Assembly: GCA_000697335.1 (NCBI GenBank)
Contig: JNEM01010327.1
Span: 1-58,110, forward strand
Source of the DNA: Conidiobolus incongruus B7586
Taxonomy: Eukaryota > Entomophthoromycota > Entomophthoromycetes > Entomophthorales > Conidiobolaceae
DNA length: 58,110 nucleotides
Direction of reading: 5' to 3'
The notes under the pieces were generated by a model. The model made no database searches. It was given only the letters and a program-made list of their open reading frames with translations, and was not told the DNA's origin. Positions 1 through 11,983 of the stretch are shown one piece after another. Both the position numbers and the translations under genes were made by a program. How positions within the stretch are numbered: position 1 is the first letter of the stretch; every line of letters begins with the position of its first letter.

Positions 1-812
1 TATAAATATAAATAACTAATTAATATATTAATTATAATATTCAATATTAATAATTTTAAAATTTTTCATAATTTCTGAAGGATTAATATATAAATATTAT
101 AACTATATTATTTGATATTAATTTATAATTTAAACTATTATTATTCAAAATAAAATATTAATTTGTTAATTAAATCCTATTTTAAAACAACAAATATAAA
201 TCAATGAAATTTATATTTGATATTATACAAGATATTAAATTAAAACATGTTATTATTATATATCAAACAATTTGAAAAACAGGATATTTTAATTACTCAA
301 AATTTAAAATATATATTATGTTCTGTTATGTATAAATGTTTGTGAATTCAGCTTTTTTGTTACATTTCAGTTATTTCAAAACATTCAAATTTAACGAAAT
401 ATATCAATGTTTGTATTATTAAAGTTGATTATTAATATTAATTTTTCCACTAGCAGCATTTTCTTATATTGACTACTAAAATATAAATAAATAAATTATG
501 TAATTGTCCCTGGATATTTAAAATTATTTTATATAACAATATTTTTTATATACAAAAAGTTTAATAAATCAAAATTATATAGGTTGATAGAGTAATGTAA
601 TTATTACGTAAATAGTGATCATCCCACAATTATAAGTAATAAATCTACAATTACATATAATTAATACAACTTTCACTCCACAAACTTAAATACTTGTCCA
701 ATACAATTTTAATGATTACTTTTTGTTAAAACATTAAAATAACTCTCTATTTAATCTATTTTATTAGATATTTATTTAAGTATTATTTAAAAACATAGTT
801 TCAAGATAAACA
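1..812. other. Intergenic, AT-rich, no gene seen
   Basis: This is the left edge of the window and the upstream region of TOM40. It is almost entirely A/T with stops in all frames. One CCAAT pentamer lies near 697. I see no clear TATA box or other element I would defend. Confidence 0.6.
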
Positions 813-1955
813 ATGTCTACCACATCAAACATTCAAGTGTTCAACAATACCTCCAAAAATACCACTTCCAACTCTAGCTGGTTTCAATATATTGTTAACA
901 ACCCATTGTTTTCTTCCATTTCTCAATATAAAAAATCTTTAAATTTACCCAATCCAGGTCAATATGAGCACTTACACAGAGAAGTCAAAAGTAAGATTGA
1001 TGTTTCTTCAACTTTTCAACAGCTCACAATTTTATGTATATAGATGTTTTTGTTACCAATCACTTAGTTGATGGTGCTCGTTTTGACATTACTAAAGGTT
1101 TGAGTCCCAACTTCCAAGTTGTTCACTCTTTTTCTCTTGGATCAGCTCAAGTTCCATCTAGTTATAATTTTATTTCCCTTTATGCTGATGAAAAGGTGAA
1201 ATAACTTGATTAAATACTAGAATATTCTTAATTAATATTTGTTGTAGATTTTCCTTCAAGGATCTATCGACAACGAGGGTAGTTTAAATGCCAGAATTCA
1301 CACTAGTGAAACTCAAGATCTTAGAGCTAAGCTTCATGCTCAAGTAATTTGTTTATACATTTCATCTGCTAAATATTTATATCATGATTTTTATTAGATT
1401 TCTAACCAGCCTGGCCACTCCATGCTCCAACTCGAAGGAGAGTATGCTGCCTCTGATTGTACTTTGAACGCTAAAGTTCTTAATCCCGGCATTGCTGACA
1501 ACACTGGTATTGGTCTTTGCAGTATCCTTCAATCAGTTACTCCCAACCTTGCTTTGGGTGCTGAAGCTGTTTTCCAACGACCTACCACTGAAATTGAAGA
1601 ATCCAGCATCTCATACACCGCTAAATATGCTACACCTAACTCTGTTTTCACTACTAACTACCAGCAACCTGGCTTAGTTCAAGCTTCTTACTTCCACAAG
1701 GTCAACGATATGGCTGAATTTGGTGTAGAATTGCAAGCTTTAGTTGCTCAAGGAAAGAGAGACGCTGCTTGTACCTTGGGTGCAAAATTCGATTTTGTTA
1801 AATCCACCTTCAGAACCCAAATCGATACAACAGGTCGTGTCAGTGCCGTCTTGGAAGAACGACTTGCTCCCTCTCTCACTTTGACTTTGAGTGGTGATTT
1901 AGATCACTTGAAGGGACAATCTAAGTTCGGTATTGGTTTACAAATCAACTCTTAA
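813..1955 (+). CDS. TOM40: Tom40, mitochondrial outer-membrane import channel
   Basis: Tom40 is the beta-barrel pore of the TOM complex, through which nearly all nuclear-encoded mitochondrial proteins pass. There are four exons: 813-990, 1044-1195, 1248-1343 and 1398-1955. They give about 327 residues, close to the fungal family size. Recognisable stretches are the N-terminal NPGQYEHLHREVK, then FVTNHLVDGARFDITKGLS, FQVVHSFSLGS, FLQGSIDNEGSLNAR, and the C-terminal beta strands GAKFDFVKSTFRTQID and LTLTLSGDLDHLKGQSKFG. Exon phases are consistent throughout. The first acceptor is the least certain point: an AG at 1021-1022 also keeps the frame and would add a few residues, but it leaves an intron of only 32 nt. 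The first ATG is used as the start because it gives the usual short variable N-terminus. The family call is secure. Confidence 0.95.
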
Positions 1956-3101
1956 GTAATATTTTTAGAACAAAAGACTGATTCATATGACTTTTTCCAG
2001 TAAGTCCTTTTGAATCAAACAATCTTAATTAAATTTATCACACTTGAAAATTTTGATTATTATTTATAAATCATAATTTCAATTAATTTAAACACATTTG
2101 CTCATGCCTTTTTACTTCTGATAGTTCTAATCATTGAACGCTAAAGTTTAGTCATTTAAAAAACTTTATTCTGCTGTATAGATTCTTAGCTGGAGTAATT
2201 ACTTAGTTGAATTGGTGTATTCAATCTGGAATAATCAAATCAAAATCTGTAGATTTCATGGTTTAATTTATTATATATTAAGTTTGATTAAAAATTGTTT
2301 GCTAATAAGAATTAAAACTGTTAAGGAATTAAATACTGTTATAGTTCATTGATGATATTTATATTTTATTAAATAATATTTTTTATTGTAAATGATGAAT
2401 CAAATCATAATTTTTTGTTTTAATTTTCCTTGAAAATTTATTGTTGAATTTGTGCTTATGTAATTAAATTCATTAAAGTTAATCAAAAAGTGTATAGTTT
2501 TATATATAGCTTGAATTAAAAATTAACTGCGCCTTAAGTACAATAATATAACATTATTATTTTTATAATCAACAAAATTACTTGAAATAAATTTAATTAT
2601 GTAGAAACTTAAGACAAATTAGTTACTTGATAATTTAATTTAAATTTTACAATTACTATTCCAATATATCAACGGACTCAAATGAAATTTAATTTATCGT
2701 TTATTCAAATATATTTTCAATGATTCAATAGTAAATATATTACTTTGAATGATAAATGAATTTTTCAGTTGATATTTTTTCAAACTTGTATTACCAAATT
2801 GACTAAGATTGGATTCATATCCAAAGCATCAGAGAACTATAATAGAAATTAAATTTGAATCTTCAATATAAAAGTGCGAGATGTATAATAGATAGTATGA
2901 CCATCTATGAAATTCGTATATGTCGTTCTTCAATATCTTGATTCTCATTATATACAAAAATATGTTTGATAACTATATAAAATTTGAATAAATGAAATAA
3001 ATTCTAAAATATAGTTTATCAGCAATATTCTATATTACATTAAAATACAAAATATTATCATTTATTAAAATGAATCAAATAAAAATCATTTTAGTGAATT
3101 A
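1956..3101. other. Intergenic, no gene seen
   Basis: This stretch contains the TOM40 3' region and AT-rich spacer. The short open frames are of chance length and low complexity. No repeat or RNA gene was recognised. Confidence 0.5.
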
Positions 3102-5023
3102 TTAGGTGTTAGAAATAAACATTTTGAAAGTTTCAACATAAATAGTGAATCCTTCGTTAATAGTAGAAGTGAAACCATTTCTTTTGTATGTGTTAAAACT
3201 TTTGCGTCGACTTCGGGGGTGTATTTTTAAGTCAACAATTAAATCTACGCGAAATGAAGAAAACAGTATGTGACCATGATTATTGGAAGGAAACATAACA
3301 AATCTTTCTTCACCTTGCTCATCAACTTGAGGGTAATACTCGCTCACATGGCCCGATTGAGATTGAATTGTTTGAGACAAAAACAACTCAACCAAGTGAA
3401 CAGATTGCGAAATGTTGTATACTTTGATAAGCTGTCTAACAAGTGCGGCGACTGCCTCATCGACTTTAATGAATAAATGAGTATTTATCTTGGGTATAGG
3501 ACGAATGAGATCTTCGAACTCTATCTGATTGATTTGATTACTCCTTCTTTGCTTCAAGGTATCGAAACAGTAATTATACGCTCCAATGACAGACGAGTCT
3601 AAAGATGGATCATTATAAGTGAACTGATTTAAATAATTTTGAATCAGTAACAAGAAGTGAGATATGGAATCATACAATTGGAACAAGCTTAGAATTAAAA
3701 TGTCACCAAAGAGTATTGGTACATCTGTTTCATCATCTGACTGGGTAGTATTGACTGTAGATGAGTCTTGTGTTTGATTGTTTGATATATTCTCCATTTC
3801 ATACTTTGGAATAGAGCTATCATGATCAATGAATGTAAAGGAGCTAGCTCTAAATATCTTGCGAATCAAAGATTGTTAAGTGAACAGATTCGTGTTTTGG
3901 TTACAACCTTCAAATTATGGTCTTTCTGTATCTTATAAAAGACTAAAGCGCCGATATCTTCATGAAAAGAAGAATGTGGATGTGTTGGAAGTACATAATT
4001 TCCAAGTGAGTTGGGTACAATATTGGGAATGATGAGAGGATGAAATAATTTGGGGTTATTATCCATGTACAATGGATAAAACTGATTAGATAGAGCGGCC
4101 TGGGTCAGGGATTTGGTATAAATACGTTTTTTTGTATGGGTCGATAGTTTTTGTTTTTGAAATTATGGTGCTTCTGATATCTCCATATCTTTTCCCATCT
4201 CTTTCGATCAGATTTCCATTTTTTCAACTATAGAGCAGCACGTTCAATAACGCGTTTCACAAGCATATTTGAATTGTGGCTGATTTCTGAAATTATATCC
4301 TCATAGCCAGTTCCAAATATCTCAGAAAGTGCATTGTTATACACGAAGCGTAATATAATCGGAGTATGATCCAGACCCTGCATTAATCGCTGTGCTAGTT
4401 GAGTTAATAGTGTCAATTTATTACAATGGTCTTCATATCAAAAAGAGCTTCTTAAGAAGGATTTTTTAGCAGATATTGAATTCAGATTGAAGTGCTTCAA
4501 AGAGTGCTGAGCAAAAATATCCTTGATTAATGACTGAAAAGGGTGAATTCAAACTTATTTGGATGGTTGAAAGTTTGATGTAAAGAAGGAATTGATTCCA
4601 TAAAATGGGATGATTTCCTAATTATTGGTATGAAAAGTCTAAAGTTCAGAGATATTTAGCTTGGATTGATTATAAAGTTTAATGAGACTAAGGAAGTTTA
4701 TAAGATTCTGATTGATTGAGATGTAGGCGAATCTGTGTGAACAATCTAGTGTCAATATCTTTCAAACTCATTAAATAATTAAAAGTGCTATTTTTAAGGA
4801 CTGGAGCATGTACAAATTTTGTAATTATTGGAGAGGCCTCTTCGACAGAAATAGCATGTTTTTTAAAGAATGTTAGAGTTTGTATAATTGTATTCATAGA
4901 ACTAGAGGTGAACTTTGTATCACTAGCAATTTTTTGCAAAAATGGGTCCAGAATTGAGACTTGTTCTTGTGAATAAGACCATGTAGAAGTATTCAATAAT
5001 TCATCTGTATTATCTGGTGTCAA
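3102..5023 (-). pseudogene. Decayed minus-strand gene of unknown family
   Basis: Four protein-like frames follow one another on the minus strand: 5023-4688, 4416-4228, 4072-3866 and 3869-3102. No intron with normal GT-AG ends and the usual 50-60 nt size joins them. Between them the frame is broken by in-frame stops and at least two frame changes, one near an A-run around 4120-4135 and one at about 3868. The first and last frames lack an ATG at their upstream ends. The last could be read alone from ATG 3797 as 231 residues; it has a polar, acidic N-terminus, a hydrophobic stretch (VPILFGDILILSLFQL) and a basic segment (HPRSRRKSFNTYKR). I do not recognise the family. The most likely reading is one decayed host gene. 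A short intact gene at 3797-3102 with unrelated relics upstream is the alternative. Confidence 0.45.
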
Positions 5024-5121
5024 CTATGTATTGAAATTTGATATTGAGTTGTAATTAAAACAATTCGTTATATTTGAATAGTTAGTCTGATACTGCTTAA
5101 TTATTACTGGTTCATTTAATA

Positions 5122-5394
5122 ATGCTTGGATATTTTAAATCGAATCAAATTTTATTTTACCCCTTGAATGAAGAAAATTTTATAGACCTAAGGACGAATA
5201 AAAGCGATATTTTGCAGAATATATTGATCCGTAACTTGTGGGATCCACCCAAAGATACGGTTCCAGAGTTAAAGGGTTTGTTTGTATTGGGAGTTATTGG
5301 GGATGTAGTAATAACAGTATACTCAAGAGTGGGAGGGGATTGTAAATGGTATTATGGGGTATGGAATGGTGTTAGCAGTTTAAGGACTTATTAA
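5122..5394 (+). CDS. Small ORF of unknown function, doubtful
   Basis: An ATG-started frame of 90 codons lies here, in DNA less AT-rich than its surroundings. The product contains LIRNLWDPPKDTVPELKG and GGDCKWYYGVWNGV, which look protein-like, but I recognise no family. It runs against the upstream end of the decayed minus-strand gene. The minus strand here also reads as protein-like with several TAA/TAG stops, so one of the two strands is a shadow of the other. It may be a remnant of a longer gene, since no partner exons are apparent. Confidence 0.25.
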   Translation: MLGYFKSNQILFYPLNEENFIDLRTNKSDILQNILIRNLWDPPKDTVPELKGLFVLGVIGDVVITVYSRVGGDCKWYYGVWNGVSSLRTY

Positions 5395-6588
5395 GGTCCT
5401 TTACCCCTTGAAGATTTCCAAGTTTCTTTATCTCATATTCTTATATTTTATATTATGGGAAATATATTCCTCTTTAATTACTCCTCTTTGATTCTCACTA
5501 ATTTCTTTTAAATCAAATATTCTGTTATGATGTAAACTCAAACCCCAATCTTATTCAGTTTATAATTATAATATATTAAATATTCCATAAACTCTCTGGG
5601 TTCATTTATGGCTAATATTTATAGTACCTTCACAGTAAAAGACGATCTTATTACAAAATACATTCTCAAATATATTTCAATTAAATATATTGTATTCAGC
5701 ATATAATATCTTGATAATCAAATTTACACCTCATTATTTATATGAATGATGATTTTACCTTAAGTTTTACTTATAAATAATTTATTGAAATACACAATCA
5801 AAGATACAATATTCAACTGTTTTTTATCACAATGCCATTTAATATTGAAAAGAATATTTCTATATTTGGTATCATGGTATCTTCAAATTAAATGATATAT
5901 TTATCAAAATAGTAAATTAAATTATAATACGAATAGATCAAATTTACTGAATTTATTAATTGTTGATAAAATATTGGTTTTATATTAATGAAATAAAATA
6001 TTTATTAATAATATTAAAACTTTAAAGTTATCAACATATTCACATATTGTACAAAATCTTTTAATGTTAGAAATGTTTGTAAGCAATAGTTAATTTAGTA
6101 GAAAACTTGAACCGCCAAAATTTTATTTATTCTGATCATTTTCAAATTTATTATAAAACAACAAATTCCCAACAACTGGATGAAACAATCAAATTATTTT
6201 TATCTAATTTGATTTGATAATTTTTTCAATGGATATTTTGATTGGCCAGACCAATCTTAATTTTTGTGTGATCAATCGATTGATTGGTTATATTGAATTT
6301 TGATGTTAACTAGATAATGAACCAAATAATCCAATGAGATGCAGATTAAGAAATAAAATAAATGGGCCAATAAAAATGAGAGGGGAGATCAGATTTAGGA
6401 GAATCAGTCTGGATAGAGTTCAAACCATAATAAATATATTAGAATATTACAAATACCATTTAATCTTCATTCAACATTTTTAAAGTTATATTTAACGGTT
6501 CATTTTAGATTACTAACAATTTAAATATTTGTACAATATTTCTTTTACCTTCCATTTGGACAACTTCACAAGAGATAATATTGTTATT
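5395..6588. other. Intergenic, SET2 upstream region
   Basis: This is AT-rich spacer with no supported gene. Its distal half holds the CCAAT-box cluster described separately. The proximal 200 bases are A/T-rich with no clear TATA box. Confidence 0.5.
6241..6371. promoter_or_regulatory. CCAAT-box cluster upstream of SET2
   Basis: Five CCAAT pentamers occur in about 130 bp, in both orientations: 6241-6245 (as ATTGG), 6251-6255, 6283-6287 (as ATTGG), 6331-6335 and 6367-6371. The first two face each other as an inverted repeat, GATTGG/CCAATC. A perfect 14-bp palindrome, ATCAATCGATTGAT, lies at 6271-6284 next to the third. CCAAT is the binding site of the conserved HAP/NF-Y complex. That this controls SET2, whose start is about 220-350 bp downstream, is an inference. 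Confidence 0.5.
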
Positions 6589-9393
6589 ATGATTGACTCA
6601 CATCTTAATTCTAATTTCTCTCAGTAAGATTTTTTTTCAATTCTCTTAAATACTTATTAATTTTTCAATTTTATTAGTAGCCAAGTATTAATGTCCTCTA
6701 ATTTTACTACACAAACACCAGATCTTTCTCAAACGCCGTACAGTCCTAGTGACTCTAATTCTCCGTCTTTACCACACACCAGCCTTTCTCCTGGTAAGAT
6801 AATTTAGACATTTTAATTTAATAATTTATTAATTCATCTTAAGAAGAGGACGGAGATAGTGACCTAATATTGACAAAATCTAATGTCGGAAGGCCTCCTA
6901 AACAGTACCCTTCTCACTATTTTACCTGTGACCCTGATCAAAGAGCCTTATTAGACTTAGTTTTTGAAACTTTTACATACATAGAAACCAACATTTATCT
7001 GACGCCTCCAAAATCCAAAAAAGAGGACCTTTTCATATGCTCTTGCAAATATCAAAAAGGTAATTTGTTTTTATACTTTATAAACTATTTATTGAAGTTT
7101 TATGTAGGAATTAGTCCTTTGGAAGATGCATGCGGTCGACCGGATTGTTCCAATAGATGTCTTTATATAGAATGTGATAAAAACTGTCCAACTGGAAAAT
7201 ACTGTCAAAATCGAAGGTATATGCTTTTTTTCTTATCAGCATACAGCTTTTAATTTGCTCTTCTAGATTTCAAAATCGACAGTATGCTAAAGTTAATCTA
7301 ATCAAGACACTAAAAAAGGGTTATGGCTTATCTGCAGCGGAGCATATCAAAAAGTAACTTTTTTATTAGATTATTATTCTATTTTTAATTAAAATTTTTT
7401 AAATTTAGGGACGAATTTATAATGGAATACGTTGGTGAAGTAATTACCACAGAGGAATTTCAAGACCGCTCTGTCTACTATTCCGAAGCTGGCTATGAAC
7501 ATTTTTATTTTATGCAATCTCAGAACGGAGAAGTATGTCCACATTTCTATTTCAATTTATTCAAATTCTCACCATATTTTTTAGATAATCGATGCTACTA
7601 AGAAAGGATGTTTATCAAGATTTGTTAACCATAGTTGCAATCCTAATTGTATATTGCAAAAATGGCAGATTGGCAATAGACATCGCATCGGCTTATTTAC
7701 TCTGAGAGATATTGAACCAGGAGAAGAGCTCACATTTGATTATAGATCCACTCGTTTCGGGTAATATAATTTTATAATTTTATTTATACTTTATCATTAA
7801 ATATATTCGATTTTTAGAGAGAAGGATCAGGTATGTTATTGTGGAGAAGAAAATTGCCGTGGATTTATTAGTAGCACAGAAAAACCTGGATCTAAGAACG
7901 TTCATGTATTTGATCCTGAAGATCCCTCGGTTCCTTTTTATGATGAAGATGAAGTAGCTGAGCATGTTAAATTAATGCGCCAATGCACTGATGATCCAGA
8001 GTTGGCCCTACTGTATTTGGGCAAACTCAATCATCCCAATTCGGAAAAACTCATTGGCGCTTCTATCAAATGTCAAGTTTTTATTGATCTTAATCAATGG
8101 CTTCAAACTTATGAAAATTATCCAGAAGTTGTCAAATGCTCTTTAGAAGCTTTAATCAAGCTCCCTTTCCAATATAGAAACAAAATCGAACAATATAATA
8201 TTGATGATACTGTTAAAAAATTCCTAACCCACGATGACCCTGAAATTGTTGAATTGGCTTCTGCTACTATTGAAAAATGGAGTTCTCTTAAATCGATTTA
8301 TAGGATTCCTTTAATGAAAAATTCTTCAATTTCTCAGCCGGCGGAAGATTCATCTCAGCTTCAATCGACGCCAACATTGGATACTTCAAACAGTTATAAT
8401 CTTCAATATCCTATTTATTCATCCGTTGATTTCAATTCAACGATATCTTCGTACAATCCCAGCAGCTTCAGAAGAAAACTACAGTATCCTCGTTATCCAG
8501 CTTCAGAACCCTTATCTCATCCTATTATCCATAATACTCGATATCCATATCCACCCCCTTATAACCCAAATGTCCGAATCAACACTACTAATCCTGTCTA
8601 TCAACGCTACAAGTCATCTGAGCATTCCAAACCTGCTTATCATCCCCCATCTAAATCTGTTTCACTCTCATCATCCCCCTCTCAAGTTTCTAAAATTTCT
8701 AATGACTCTCCTGCACCTTCTTCGATCATGGTTCGTGTTCCCATTCCACCCCCTCGAGATTCCACACCAACATATTCATACGATAGTATAAAAATTCATT
8801 GGGAAGGATTACCAAAACCTTATTCCGCATTTTTGTCCCCTGATCGTCAGGTATTTTTCTATAATAATATAACGAAAAAGGCACAATGGAATGCTCCAGA
8901 AGATTCTATTCCACGTATCGAAGGTCAATCACAGGCGGCAATTGATTCAGTAGTAGAAATGGCTAAACAATTTGCTGAAAAGACTCGAGTTGATTCAGGA
9001 CATGCATCACCTATTAACATCCCTAACTCAGAAGCTTCCAATGCTATACCTAGTTCAGATTGTAACCAAACACATAACTCTGAGAATCCCTCTAAACGCC
9101 AGACATCTAGTTCAACGACACCAAATAAGGAATTAATTACCAAGCTTCGGGCACAACTTTGTGACGCAGTCCGCAAATCATTTAGTTTATATCAAAGCCG
9201 AATGGATAGGGAGATATTCAAAAAGCACTGTCGAAAGATTGTACATATATTGCTCAGCAAAGAACAGAAATCACGAGACTTCCGCAAAGGCAGACTCATT
9301 CCTAATGACGCCATTTTTCGTGAAAAAGTTCAAAAATTTGTTGACAACTATGCAACCAAATTACTAATTTTGCTTGATTCCAAACAATCATAA
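6589..9393 (+). CDS. SET2: Set2 histone H3 lysine-36 methyltransferase
   Basis: Set2 methylates H3K36 on transcribed chromatin while bound to elongating RNA polymerase II. Eight exons give about 812 residues: 6589-6623, 6678-6793, 6844-7059, 7108-7216, 7267-7353, 7409-7532, 7585-7760 and 7818-9393. In order they encode a Ser/Pro-rich N-terminus, the Cys-rich AWS region (CGRPDCSNRCLYIEC...CPTGKYCQN), the SET domain with its cofactor and catalytic signature (FVNHSCNPNC, then GEELTFDYR) and the post-SET zinc site (VCYCGEENCRG). A Pro/Ser/Tyr-rich linker follows, then a WW domain (WEGLPKPYSAF...FYNNITKKAQW) and a C-terminal SRI-type helix bundle that in this family binds the phosphorylated polymerase tail. 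The second acceptor is a tandem TAGTAG, so one residue may vary. Initiation at ATG 6690, in exon 2, is an alternative. Confidence 0.95.
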
Positions 9394-11983
9394 TTTTTGA
9401 ATCATATGTAATGGAATCTTGTTTATTTTAGCTCACAATATCTGATTACAGTATATTTACAACTTCCGCTAATCTACTATATAAGCCTTTTTTCATAATC
9501 TAGCCTTGGATTCTACTAATTCAAAGGATAGATATTTGTTAAGGAATAGTAGGAACACTTGGACTAATCCAAACCCTGTAATAATATCATTTACTTGCAC
9601 ACTAATTTCGCTGCATATAGATCATTTGCATTAGTGTCACTATTTAAATTCAAGATAATTTAATAAATGTTTTAAACAATATTATTTAATTATCCGAATC
9701 CAACTTTTGCGATCCATAGCTATTCAAGAATTAGATTTATTTTTTTCACAAAACTGATATTCAATTATCAATCATTCAATAGCAGAAAGTTATATAAAAA
9801 GGATATCAATGGCATTACTCTCTAAATAATATTCTTAAATATATATATCCTATATATTAACAACAAAATTGTAAGATCATATTATATTTTTATATCTATG
9901 TTATTTTTTATTCTATAAATCTTAAGCTGGCATTGGGGTTTTATATTTTTTTATACTAATAATATGATTAATTGAGAGTACACTACCAATAACTTAAAAT
10001 TGTTATTTGCTATATTTAGAGTTATATATATATATATTAATAAATTATGATAAATGACAAATTCAAATGTTAGCAATACGGTGATTATAAATGTTTTTTA
10101 AATTTATATTTGAAAAATAGATTTAACTTCAACAATTTCCATTGATAATATGTTTAATATAATGACAATATATATACGATATTTTTACTCTATTTCTGTT
10201 TCTGGTTATATTCGCATTTTATCTATAATCATTTTTATTAAAATTCCATCCTATATTGATTTTCAATTCGAATGATATTTATACAATCAAATTTTTTGAA
10301 ACCATATATTATTCATAAAACAAAGAATTTTCTCACTTTTATAGCATTATTACTATTTCTTTAATGAATCTCTTTATATTCTTTAATATCCCATTAATTA
10401 CTTCAAAAATATGCAATACTAAATATCAATAAAATTGATCACAGGTATTTACTAGTAAACCCAATGTCAAAATATTTTAATAATATTTTTTGAATTAATA
10501 GTCTAGGTATATCTTGAAATATTTTCGAAATAATTTCTGGAATAGTTTTCTGATCAAAATATTACATAATGTATGCAACGTGATTATAGATTATCACATG
10601 AATAATTTGGTTTTCCGTTAATCATATTTTGTTATATATTGAAATGATTTGAAAATTATTGGATAATATGGGTAATAAATTAATCTCGGGCTTGTAAAAT
10701 TTTGGTTAATATAAATAATTAGAATTTACTTATTAATTCATTCAAATTTTATGATTATTATTCGGTTCCAAGGCATATATCAATATAAAATCAATATATA
10801 GAATTTGTTGGTTCATGAAATATTTTAATTTCAAAAAATATCTTAAATTTAATATAATATTTCCTATTTTATGATCGATTGGTTAATCATGGCTATAGAT
10901 TATTCGAGTCCTATTTATTTGATTGTAATAATATAAGGATCAGTTAAGACCAAATAGATTCACTAAATTAAAAAATATTAGAGGATATCAACCTTAAAAT
11001 TATATTTTCAATATTAATGGATTTAGAATAAAATATTGAATATGAATTAAGAATACCTTAACTTTATACTTTAAATATTGGATGGTCTATATTCATATTA
11101 TTGGTTCTAAATCTTATACATCATTCAAGTTTAAATATTTATATATCGTTGTGAAACATGATTTAAATCAACATAAATTAACCAACCCCAAAACTCATTT
11201 TTTACAAAAATAACATGTGATATTATCACTATTTATTAATAGGTTGAAACCTCTATTTTATCAATAACAGAATTTAGATAAATTATCATTATTAGTATAA
11301 TAATCAGTTGGTTTATTACATCCGTTTATCATAAATAATATACATAGTATCAATTCTTAATTCAAATTTATAAGATACAATTAATTATTAATAATATACT
11401 AACTAAATTCACAAAGTGCTAATGACTATTGAGAGTTGCTATTGTAGAGAGTGATGAAAGATTGTATTAAACTATATTTTAATTTCCTTTGAATCAATTC
11501 ATTACATTTTTTTGGAAAAAATAATACTAACAGATTATCATGATAGAAGTTGATGCTTAATATTAAGTTAATAATAAATTTGATTTAAACAAATTACGTT
11601 GGAATATATCCTAAGAGTTTAGATTATACAGAATGCAACAAGAATAATCAAAAGCTGATATGAAAGCATATTTGGATAATGTAATTAATAAAGTCTATCA
11701 GCATTTTATCATTTTAATATGTTTGGTAAATTGCTACATTGTTTACTATCTTATAATCCCATAAATTTTCCTACCAAATATAAATCAACACATATGAATT
11801 GAATAGATGATTATAAAATTAATTGATATATTTAAAATCAGTTCAATCGATAGAATTTTATTTCTAAATAATCACACATTTTGAATTTTGTCAAATTAAT
11901 AAAACCATTACTTAACATTGAATAATTGTTGAGAGTAATAAGTGACTATTACATACATTGAAAACAGCAGTCATCTACAACAA
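9394..11983. other. Intergenic, AT-rich, no gene seen
   Basis: About 2.6 kb between SET2 and the dymeclin gene. Stops are dense in all frames, and A/T runs and short TA repeats (for example near 10027) are frequent. I found no RNA gene, transposon or conserved peptide. Confidence 0.5.
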
